From Neolewinella agarilytica (lineage in GTDB: Bacteria > Bacteroidota > Bacteroidia > Chitinophagales > Saprospiraceae), in the NCBI RefSeq assembly GCF_900110645.1, contig NZ_FOFB01000003.1, positions 62,001-126,000 of the forward strand: DNA of 64,000 nt, read 5' to 3'. Positions 17,468-24,418 of the stretch are shown here, piece by piece (the first letter of the stretch is position 1; the number at the start of each line of letters is the position of its first letter). The notes beneath the pieces were generated by a model, which worked only from the letters and a program-made list of their open reading frames with translations, was not told the DNA's origin and did not search any database. Position numbers and translations under genes: made by a program.

Positions 17468-17834
17468 GAACTTTAGCAAAATGCCACAGTACCCCGGCGG
17501 GGTCAATCAGATGGATTTCCCGGAGGCCCCATTCATAATCGGTGGGCTCTTTCCAGCGAATGCCTTCGTAGCGATTTACCAGGTCCAGTGCCCGTAACTC
17601 CTCCCAGAGCTGCTCTAACTCTTCTACCATGAGGAATAACATGGTATTCTCCGCCCAGGCTTTGACGTAGTAGGCCTGTAAGTAAAACTGGCTGCCGCCG
17701 AGTTGGAACAGTACCATGTCATCCGAGGCCCAGATTTCAGTTGCTCCCAGGTCTTTGTAGAAAGCCCGGGAAACGGCGAAGTCTTTAGCGGGAACGAAGG
17801 GGCGGAGGTTAGAGGTCTTATTTAATATGGACAT
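17451..17834 (-). CDS. VOC-superfamily (glyoxalase/bleomycin-resistance-like) protein
   Basis: 127 residues, one vicinal-oxygen-chelate domain pair. Typical signs are the FVPAKDFAVSRAFYKDLGATE opening at about residues 14-34, QLGGSQFYLQAYY and the closing REIHLIDPAGVLWHFAK. The metal-binding residues of true glyoxalase I are not clearly conserved, so the reaction is unknown; members without activity are often antibiotic- or stress-resistance proteins. Its 3' end overlaps the antiporter gene convergently by 17 bp. Confidence 0.8.
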   Translation of the reverse strand: MSILNKTSNLRPFVPAKDFAVSRAFYKDLGATEIWASDDMVLFQLGGSQFYLQAYYVKAWAENTMLFLMVEELEQLWEELRALDLVNRYEGIRWKEPTDYEWGLREIHLIDPAGVLWHFAKVLTPAG

Positions 17835-17903
17835 AGCCTAAAAATAGGGGTGAAGAGACTTAACTCTACACCCCGTTGCTGAATTTTCTTTGCTGGCCAA
17901 TGC

Positions 17904-18620
17904 TTACTCCGGTACCGTAAGGCTACCATCATTCGCTTTTTTTGCCAGGTTTTCGTTGGCCTTAATGCTTAGTTCTACCCGCCGGTTCTTGGCGCGGCCG
18001 GCGTCTGTCTCGTTGCTGGCTACCGGGCGCATCTCACCGTAGCCGGTCGTTTGCATGCGGGAGCGGGTAATGCCGTCAGAGGCAAGGTAATCAGCAACTG
18101 AAGCGGCTCGCTGTTCGCTGAGTCGTTGATTAGCATCCTCCTTACCCACGCTGTCCGTATGACCATCGATGATGATATCGGTATCCGGGTAGCGGATGAA
18201 AATGGCTGCGAGGCGGTCAAGTTCCGCCCGGCTGGCGGCGGTAAGGGAGGCTTTGGCGAACTCGAAGAGTACCCCGCCCTCGAAGGTAACGGTCACACTT
18301 TCGGTAACGGTCTCTCCTGTTTCAGGGTCAATGGTTTCCACTTTTTCCACTTTGGCACCTGGTACTTCTTCTTCCAGTTCTTTAGCCTGTTTATCCATGT
18401 ATTTACCGATGATGGCACCGGCCGTTCCGCCTACGATGCCACCAATAACGGCGCCCTTGGTGCCATCTCCTCCCTTCTTGCCAATGGCTCCGCCGATGAC
18501 ACCACCTGTGGCCCCTCCGATGACGGCTCCTTTTGCGGTTTTTGAGGTATTACAGCCAAAACCCAGGAAGACGACAAGGACTGCCAGTAGCAGAATAGAA
18601 GCTGGTTTTGAAATATTCAT
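17904..18620 (-). CDS. OmpA-family lipoprotein with glycine-zipper region
   Basis: 238 residues from the Met at 18620, which begins a lipoprotein signal (SILLLAVLVVFLGFGCN, lipobox Cys near residue 24). Next is a glycine zipper (GGATGGVIGGAIGKKGG, then GGIVGGTAGAIIGKYMD) at about 35-75, then an OmpA C-terminal peptidoglycan-binding domain (about 110-225). The latter shows DIIIDGHTDSVGKEDANQRLS and NRRVELSI. It should tether the outer membrane to peptidoglycan. The frame extends 9 codons upstream to another Met, which is less likely. Confidence 0.9.
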   Translation of the reverse strand: MNISKPASILLLAVLVVFLGFGCNTSKTAKGAVIGGATGGVIGGAIGKKGGDGTKGAVIGGIVGGTAGAIIGKYMDKQAKELEEEVPGAKVEKVETIDPETGETVTESVTVTFEGGVLFEFAKASLTAASRAELDRLAAIFIRYPDTDIIIDGHTDSVGKEDANQRLSEQRAASVADYLASDGITRSRMQTTGYGEMRPVASNETDAGRAKNRRVELSIKANENLAKKANDGSLTVPE

Positions 18621-18764
18621 AATTTGATTGTTGGTTACCCGATACAACCGTTCCTCATTACCGGATGTTTGTTCCGGCAGGTTTTTCCGTGTCCAGCTCT
18701 GACGGCTGCAGCGTGTGCAATCTTATCGTTTAATAGGTCTGATTTTAAGCCCGGATATGGTGTT

Positions 18765-20246
18765 TCAGCCGGTCATCAATCCTGCAGTAATCTTCGCCGA
18801 AAGCAGGCACAATGGCACGCCCCCGCCAGGGTGCACGCTGCCGCCCAAAAAGTACAGACCGTCAATTTTCCGGCTGAAGTTCGGGTGTCGCAAAAAAGCG
18901 GCCATCGTGTTGTTGCTGCTGGTGCCGTAGAGCGCTCCCTGATGAGAGCCGGTCAGGCGTTCAATTTCCGGAGGAGTGACGATGCGTTCTTCCTCAATTA
19001 AATCTTCGAGGGTCAGGTTTTCTGCCGCTGACGCAGGTGCAAGGAGGCGTTTCTGGAGCAAAGTGAGTACCCGTGCCCGTAGCGTTTGTACCATACTTTT
19101 CCAGTCCTGCCCCGTATCCGCCGGAGCGTTCACCATCACAAACCAGTTCTCTGCCCCTGCCGGTGCATCTTCCTTGACGATCTTGCTGCTGACGTTGACA
19201 TAGACCGTCACGTCATCACTCAGTTCTCCGGCTTCCAACGCAGTGAACTCCCGGGCGTAGTCTTCGCTAAAGAAGATGTTGTGGACACCCAGCTCAGGAA
19301 ACTCCCGCCGGATGCCCCAGTAGAAGATGACGGCACTGGTGCTTTTTTGCTGGCTCAATGTTCGTGCCGGCCGCTTCGCGCCGGGCAACAGCCGGTCGTA
19401 GGCCAGCCAGACATCCATGTTGCAGACAACATTTTCCGCCGTCCACTCCCGTCCGCCCACCCGGACACCGCAGACTTTCCTGCCCTCCCGAAGGATTTCC
19501 TCCACCCGGCTATTGAAGTGAAAGCTGACCCCCAGTCGCATCGCTAACGCATAAATGCTCTGGCTGATATCGTACATACCACCCTCGGGCAGGTAAGCAC
19601 CGAAGTGATGCTCAAAGTGCGGAATCATGGATAACAGCCCCGGTGCTTTGTAGGGGTTAGACCCGTTGTAGGTGGCGAAGCGGTCAAAGAGTTGTACCAG
19701 CTTTGGGTGCCCCAGGTCGCGCTCATGCACGGCGTGCATGCTCTGGAACAGATCTAGACCGGGGATGCGGAGCATGGCGCCGGCCACCTGCCAATCCAGC
19801 CAGGTGCTGGCTTTGTGGAGAGACTTCTCCAGGAAGGTCCGCCCCGTCAATTCATACTTTCGGGCGGCATCAGCCATGAAGCCCGCGACGCGCCCGCGCG
19901 GCACGCCGAAGGTCTCCGCAGCGGCGTCTGCCAGTTGATCGGTATCGCCGGGGGCGGAGAAGCGGGTGCCATCCGCCCACCAGTAATGGCAGACTTCCGG
20001 CAGGCGGACGTAATTAAAGTATTCCGTTGGTTCTTCGCCAGCCATCCGGAAGAGTTCGTCTACGTACTGTGGCATGGTGAACAGGCTGGGGCCGAAGTCA
20101 AAACGGTAGCCTCCCAGGCTAAACTGGCTGAGTTTGCCGCCGGGGCCGTCGTTGGCCTCAAAGACCTCAACCTGATGGCCGGCTGCTGCCAGCCGGACGG
20201 CGGCGGCCAGGCCGGCGATGCCGGCACCGATGATGATGGTTTGCAT
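18765..20246 (-). CDS. Carotenoid desaturase (CrtI/CrtD family)
   Basis: 493 residues, FAD-dependent. The N-terminus has the dinucleotide-binding motif IIIGAGIAGLAAAVRLA and the following EANDGPGGKLSQFSLGGYRF. The C-terminus GLYFLGGSVHPGGGVPLCLL is the second FAD motif of phytoene desaturases. It resembles both phytoene desaturase (CrtI) and 1-hydroxycarotenoid 3,4-desaturase (CrtD). No other carotenoid genes (crtB, crtY, crtZ) are in this window, so I cannot choose; a lone copy away from crtB leans slightly towards CrtD. A weak copy of the 18-bp repeat (19024-19041) encodes LLAPASAAENL near residue 405. Confidence 0.85.
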   Translation of the reverse strand: MQTIIIGAGIAGLAAAVRLAAAGHQVEVFEANDGPGGKLSQFSLGGYRFDFGPSLFTMPQYVDELFRMAGEEPTEYFNYVRLPEVCHYWWADGTRFSAPGDTDQLADAAAETFGVPRGRVAGFMADAARKYELTGRTFLEKSLHKASTWLDWQVAGAMLRIPGLDLFQSMHAVHERDLGHPKLVQLFDRFATYNGSNPYKAPGLLSMIPHFEHHFGAYLPEGGMYDISQSIYALAMRLGVSFHFNSRVEEILREGRKVCGVRVGGREWTAENVVCNMDVWLAYDRLLPGAKRPARTLSQQKSTSAVIFYWGIRREFPELGVHNIFFSEDYAREFTALEAGELSDDVTVYVNVSSKIVKEDAPAGAENWFVMVNAPADTGQDWKSMVQTLRARVLTLLQKRLLAPASAAENLTLEDLIEEERIVTPPEIERLTGSHQGALYGTSSNNTMAAFLRHPNFSRKIDGLYFLGGSVHPGGGVPLCLLSAKITAGLMTG

Positions 20247-20301
20247 GTGAGTGAAAGGCTGCCTGGGGGAATATTGTTTTCATCGGGCAACTTAAAAACG
20301 G

Positions 20302-20724
20302 ACGATTCCGTTTACTCTCCGCAGGCAGGTCCACTCCACCGCTTGCGGCCCCTTAGGGGAGACCGCAAGAGGAAAGTCCGGGCAGCGCAGGGCACCACGC
20401 CGGCTAACGGCCGGGGCCTCCCGAATGGGGGAGGTACGGAAAGTGCCACAGAAAGCTAAACCGCCTTTCCCTTCGGGGAAGGGTAAGGGTGAAAACGTGC
20501 GGTAAGAGCGCACGACGTTGCGTGGTAACACGGAGCGTGGGTAAACCCCGTGGGTTGAAATACCGAGCAGTATTGTTGCCGCTTGCGGCAGCCGGCGGTC
20601 CGTCGGTTCTTTCGGGAGCAATGCGGGTAGGTAGATAGAGCCCGGTAGCAATGCCGGGCCTGGATAAATGGTGGAGCTCACCGCCTTCGGGCGGTGATGA
20701 CAGAACCCGGCTTATCGGAATCCT
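20302..20724 (+). ncRNA. rnpB: RNase P RNA
   Basis: Catalytic RNA of RNase P, which matures tRNA 5' ends. Hallmarks on the plus strand are AGAGGAAAGTCCGGGC near 20369, GGAAAGTGCCACAGAAA near 20438, GGTAAGAGCGCAC near 20502 and CAGAACCCGGCTTATCGG near 20701. The ends are set by a closing stem: GATTCCG at 20304-20310 pairs with CGGAATC at 20716-20722. Length about 420 nt fits type A. Stem loops such as CCTTTCCCTTCGGGGAAGG show UUCG-like capping. Exact 5' and 3' ends are approximate. Confidence 0.93.
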
Positions 20725-21353
20725 GACTGTACATGACGGCCCGGCTCTCTTCGGAGGGTGCGGGTCGTCGCCGTTTTTTGTAGTTGGGTGGTCTGATAGT
20801 CTAGTCGGCTGCCGCATTTTATAGGCGGCAATGTAGGGGAGATGCGATATTGCCTCCAACGCCTCCAACGCCTCCAACGTAGGGTGGTTAGAATCTGAGA
20901 TTCAGCACTCTGAATTAGATTATTGCTGGAGAGTAAAAACGTTATAATTCACTGATAATTAATATCGAAGGGTAACCCCTCTCCCCCGGAGAGGGGCCGG
21001 GGGCAGGGCTAACGCATACTCGAAGCCGGACCCTCACCGCGAAGCAGCCCCGAAGGGAAAGGAACATTTTATCCTTCGCTCCGCTACGGAAAATGCACAC
21101 TTCGAGGTCCTAAATTGGCAGTCTAGGACCTCGAAGTGTGCTCAGCCATGGAGCCGGAGGCGAAATTGCTGAGTTCCTTTGAGCGTCCGGTGAGTATGCG
21201 TTAGCCCTGGGGGCCGGGGGAGAGGTTTCCTAACGTAGGCAGTCACAAATTCTAACTACCCTACCTCCAGCGCCTCCAACGCGCGGAGCCTACAAGACTA
21301 CCGAACCACCAGACTACAATACCTCCCTATCTTCGCACAAAATTTTCGACAAG
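20725..21353. other. Intergenic repeats downstream of rnpB
   Basis: No gene is seen over about 630 bp. From 20779 there is a reverse-oriented AGTAGTTGGGTGGTCTGATAG word, then a 9-bp tandem array CCTCCAACG (about four units, 20852-20879). The nested palindrome at 20978-21225 follows, then another CCTCCAGCGCCTCCAACG plus CTACAAGACTACCGAACCAC stretch at 21263-21320. The last part contains TATCTTCG near 21326, a possible promoter for the next gene. Confidence 0.6.
20978..21225. repeat. Nested palindromic element, about 250 bp
   Basis: Outer arms: the left arm 20978-21031 and right arm 21185-21225 share CCTCTCCCCCGG and AGGGCTAACGCATACTC in inverted order; the left has a 12-bp insertion. Next inward, AAAGGAAC (21058-21065) pairs with GTTCCTTT (21173-21180). 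The centre is a perfect 18-bp stem, GCACACTTCGAGGTCCTA at 21095-21112 with its complement at 21124-21141, and an 11-base loop. The layered symmetry resembles a MITE or a large structured repeat. The CTCTCCCCCGGAGAGGGG word recurs near 23304-23356. Confidence 0.8.
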
Positions 21354-21719
21354 ATGGAAAACTGGGAAGAAGACTTTGCCTACCAACGCGTAAGGCACCT
21401 GATCAAAGAGCGGTTTAACCGGCCTGTGCTGCCAAACCTGGATGCCATGCTCTTCCTCATTGGTGTACAGGAGCTGGGCCGCTGGAAGGAAGAGTTTACC
21501 AAAGAGGAAAAACAGGACCTGATGCACATTGCTATTTGCCGGCTACTGAGCTATGACGGTCATTATGAATTTATCGGCCGTGACGATCAGGGGTGGCCCC
21601 ATTACGAGCTGATCAGTAAAATTCCGCCGAAGGACCTGGCCGGGCAGGAAGCCCTGATTAAGTCCCGAATCGTTACCTACTTCAATGAACTGGAGGAAGA
21701 AGAGGGTATGATTGGTTAG
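21354..21719 (+). CDS. Conserved hypothetical protein (Bacteroidota)
   Basis: 121 residues, not assigned to a function. Mostly helical and acidic, without signal peptide or membrane segment: MENWEEDFAYQRVRHLIKE, then LPNLDAMLFLIGVQELG and a C-terminal EELEEEEGMIG tail. Probably cytosolic. The start at 21354 is the only sensible ATG. The cyclophilin gene follows after 39 bp, with a promoter-like TACCTTTG in the gap, so it may be partly co-transcribed. The pattern resembles small Bacteroidota conserved proteins, but I have no family name. Confidence 0.7.
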   Translation: MENWEEDFAYQRVRHLIKERFNRPVLPNLDAMLFLIGVQELGRWKEEFTKEEKQDLMHIAICRLLSYDGHYEFIGRDDQGWPHYELISKIPPKDLAGQEALIKSRIVTYFNELEEEEGMIG

Positions 21720-21731
21720 TGCTTCATTAAT

Positions 21732-21739
21732 TACCTTTG
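21732..21739 (+). promoter_or_regulatory. Bacteroidota -7 element upstream of the first cyclophilin
   Basis: TACCTTTG matches TAnnTTTG exactly, 19 bp before the ATG at 21759. A TTG lies at 21712-21714, 17 bp upstream. Confidence 0.45.
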
Positions 21740-21758
21740 CCCGCAAACATACCTGACC

Positions 21759-22406
21759 ATGCGTAAATTGATTCTTCTTGTTTCTGTAGCCATCGCGCTT
21801 AGTCTGCTGACCGGATGTTCCGGAGACGGAAATACTTACGTCTTGATTGAGACTAATATGGGAGACATCAAGGTGTTGCTCTATAACGAGACGCCTCTGC
21901 ACAAAGACAACTTCGTGAAGTTAGTGGAAGAGGATTATTATGCCGGAACCTTGTTCCACCGCGTTATCCCGAATTTCATGATTCAGGGTGGAGACCCCCA
22001 GAGTAAGGGTGCTGCTCCTGGCACCATGCTGGGCGGTGGTGGCCCGGGTTACCTGATTGATCATGAGATCGGTGCTCCTCACCTCCGCGGCGCCCTCGCT
22101 GCTGCCCGCACTAACAACCCCGCTAAACAGAGCTCCGGCTCTCAGTTCTACATCGTTACCGGCCAGCCACAGAGTGCCGCCAGCCTGGATCAGACCGAAC
22201 GCATGAAAGGCATCAAATACAATGAAGCTCAGCGAGAGGCCTACATTAAAGAGGGCGGACGCCCCGACCTGGATCAGGAATACACCGTTTTTGGTGAAGT
22301 CGTATCCGGAATGGAAGTCGTTGACCAGATCAGTGCTACGGCTACCGGCGCGCAGAATCGCCCCGTATCAGACGTCATTATCGAGCACGTTTCTATCGTA
22401 CGTTAA
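21759..22406 (+). CDS. Cyclophilin-type peptidyl-prolyl isomerase, lipoprotein
   Basis: 215 residues. Catalyses cis-trans isomerisation of X-Pro bonds during folding of exported proteins. N-terminal lipobox LSLLTGCSG (Cys near residue 21), so it is probably anchored in the cell envelope. Cyclophilin core: ETNMGDIKVLLYNETPLHKD, LFHRVIPNFMIQGGDP (active-site Phe/His/Arg region), and SGSQFYIVTGQPQ. A Pro/Gly-rich loop after GGDPQSKGAAPG is normal. Followed 12 bp later by a paralogous cyclophilin with a PKD domain, suggesting duplication. Confidence 0.92.
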   Translation: MRKLILLVSVAIALSLLTGCSGDGNTYVLIETNMGDIKVLLYNETPLHKDNFVKLVEEDYYAGTLFHRVIPNFMIQGGDPQSKGAAPGTMLGGGGPGYLIDHEIGAPHLRGALAAARTNNPAKQSSGSQFYIVTGQPQSAASLDQTERMKGIKYNEAQREAYIKEGGRPDLDQEYTVFGEVVSGMEVVDQISATATGAQNRPVSDVIIEHVSIVR

Positions 22407-22418
22407 ATCATCCCTGCT

Positions 22419-23297
22419 TTGAAAAAATTATTACCGCTTCTCCTACTGGCTGTCCTTTTTAGTCAGTGCTCGGCTCCTAAGCCGATGTTTACGACTACTA
22501 ACCGTAACGCCAAGGTGCTGGATGAGGTCCGTTTTGCCAACACTTCGCAGAAGGCTTCAACTTACAGCTGGTCCTTTGGCGATGGGACGTCCTCTTCCGA
22601 GGAGGCGCCTACGCACCGTTATTTTAAATCAGGCGACTACGTCGTCACCCTGACCGCCGAAAACGAGAAAGGGAAATCCAAGACCATCACTCAAACCATT
22701 ACCGTGACTCCACCCAAGGAATGCCTCGTTCGCATTGAAACTTCTGAAGGCGATATGATCGCCCGTCTTTCTGACGCTACGCCTCAGCACCAGGATAACT
22801 TCGTCAAACTGGTAGAACAGAGCTTTTATGACGATCTGTTGTTCCACCGGGTAATTGACGGCTTTATGTTGCAGGGCGGAGACCCCAACAGCCGCGGTGC
22901 CGGACCGGGCGCACGTCTGGGGTCCGGTGGCCCGGGCTACCAGATTCCTGCTGAGTTTGTCGATAGTCTGGCTCACGTGAAGGGCGCCATCGCTGCTGCC
23001 CGGACGAACAACCCGCAAAAACTTAGCTCCGGTTCACAGTTTTACATTGTGTCCGGGCGTGCGGTAACGGACGCGGAACTCAATAAACAGGAAGCCAGCA
23101 CTGGTGTCCGCTACCCAAGTGCCATCCGCGAAGAGTACCTGGAAAAAGGAGGAGTTCCTTTCCTGGACCAGAACTACACCGTTTTCGGTCAGGTTATCGA
23201 AGGATTAGACGTGATCGATAAGATTGCTAAGGTGCAGACCGGAGCGGCTGACCGGCCAGCGGAAGATGTTTGGATGAAGATCAGCATGATTCAGTAA
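22419..23297 (+). CDS. Cyclophilin with PKD domain, lipoprotein
   Basis: 292 residues, starting at TTG (22419), with a lipoprotein signal MKKLLPLLLLAVLFSQCS (Cys about residue 17). Residues about 25-95 form a PKD domain (SYSWSFGDGTSS-like stretch WSFGDGTSSSEEAPTHRYF, then VVTLTAENEKGKS). The rest is a cyclophilin (ETSEGDMIARLSDATPQHQD, LFHRVIDGFMLQGGDP, SGSQFYIVSGRA). The PKD domain probably places the isomerase near a surface or partner. It is closely related to the preceding gene, 12 bp upstream. Confidence 0.9.
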   Translation: MKKLLPLLLLAVLFSQCSAPKPMFTTTNRNAKVLDEVRFANTSQKASTYSWSFGDGTSSSEEAPTHRYFKSGDYVVTLTAENEKGKSKTITQTITVTPPKECLVRIETSEGDMIARLSDATPQHQDNFVKLVEQSFYDDLLFHRVIDGFMLQGGDPNSRGAGPGARLGSGGPGYQIPAEFVDSLAHVKGAIAAARTNNPQKLSSGSQFYIVSGRAVTDAELNKQEASTGVRYPSAIREEYLEKGGVPFLDQNYTVFGQVIEGLDVIDKIAKVQTGAADRPAEDVWMKISMIQ

Positions 23298-23303
23298 GCG
23301 CAA

Positions 23304-23360
23304 ACCTCTCCCCGGCCCCTCTCCGGAGTGTCCTGCCAAAGGCGCAACGGAGAGGGGCAT
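23304..23360. repeat. CTCTCC/GGAGAG hairpin after the cyclophilins
   Basis: CCCCTCTCCG and CGGAGAGGGG form a stem across a spacer of about 25 bp. The word is shared with the outer arms of the element at 20978. It may act as a terminator of the cyclophilin operon; no T-run follows. Confidence 0.5.
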
Positions 23361-23453
23361 TGGCTCAACGCTTTGAGCTTTGGCTATAGAATAATCAAGT
23401 AAGGATGTAGAGAGAATCCCTTGCTTTTAGATTCAACCACACAGAGACACAAA

Positions 23454-24218
23454 ATGAAAGACCACGTAATTCTTGGCATTGACGTTGGGGCGACCGGCGT
23501 AAAGGGTGGGCTAGTTGATGTTCGCCACGGGCGAATGCTCACTGAGCGGCACCGTTTTGATACACCGGCTCCGGCTACGCCGAAGGCTATTGCCGCAACG
23601 ATCCAGAAACTGGTAGATCATTTTGAATATGACGGTGTCGTGGGGGTAGGTTTTCCGGCAATAGTCCGCCGGGGGGTGGCGGCTTCCGCCTCCAATATTG
23701 ATGATAGCTGGATCGGGACGAGTATTACCGATACCTTTGAAAAAAAGACGGGGCTCAAGTTCTTTGCCGTCAACGATGCGGATGCGGCGGGGATCGCCGC
23801 CATGAAGTTTGGCGTAGGTAAAGAATACGCTACTGATGGAACAGTAATTATGGTTACCATCGGTACCGGCCTGGGAGGAGCACTATTCGTTGACGGAAAT
23901 CTGATGCCCAACCTGGAAATCGGGCAGATTTACCTGAAAAACCAGAAAGAAGTAGCTGAAAAGTTCATCAGTAATAAAGTCCGCAAGGAAGAGAAGATGG
24001 ACTGGAAGACTTTCGGCAAGAAATTCAACAAGGTCATTAGCCACGTAGACTTCATCTTCAACCCTGACCTGATCATTCTGGGAGGAGGGGCAAGCAAATC
24101 CTTCGAGCAGTTCGAAAAGCACCTGGACGCCTACGCTACCATTAAGCCGGCCAAACTTCAGAATACGGCGGGGACCGTAGGTGCAGCGGTGTATGCCTGG
24201 GAGCGGAGTAAGAAATAA
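23454..24218 (+). CDS. ROK-family kinase, polyphosphate glucokinase-like
   Basis: 254 residues from the ATG at 23454; an in-frame TTG 33 bp upstream is less likely because it lies in a repeat-like CACAGAGACAC stretch. ROK fold: phosphate motif LGIDVGATGVKGGLVD, catalytic Asp in FAVNDADAAGIAAMKFG, and GTGLGGALFVDG. The compact length and the lack of a transcriptional-repressor domain fit polyphosphate/ATP-glucokinase (PpgK), which phosphorylates glucose using polyphosphate. The phosphoryl donor is inferred from family resemblance. Confidence 0.82.
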   Translation: MKDHVILGIDVGATGVKGGLVDVRHGRMLTERHRFDTPAPATPKAIAATIQKLVDHFEYDGVVGVGFPAIVRRGVAASASNIDDSWIGTSITDTFEKKTGLKFFAVNDADAAGIAAMKFGVGKEYATDGTVIMVTIGTGLGGALFVDGNLMPNLEIGQIYLKNQKEVAEKFISNKVRKEEKMDWKTFGKKFNKVISHVDFIFNPDLIILGGGASKSFEQFEKHLDAYATIKPAKLQNTAGTVGAAVYAWERSKK

Positions 24219-24418
24219 GATCGTAAACACTCGGTTTGGAGCCTGGGGGTAATTCGCGTAGTGGATTAGGTTCATCCGTGTGTCTTATTGAGACCGCTCA
24301 TGTGGTCTAGTTAACCGTTCGTGGAAAAAGGGGAAACGTATAGGTGAGTGCTACTCAACTTTGTGTAGCAAATGAGGCCAAGTAGTCTCTCTTTTTCTCA
24401 CCTTAATGCATTGTTATT

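Noticed and set aside
20292-20877. Open frames on the minus strand over the rnpB region
   Set aside because: The plus strand carries the RNase P RNA with all hallmarks; the frames have no protein signature.
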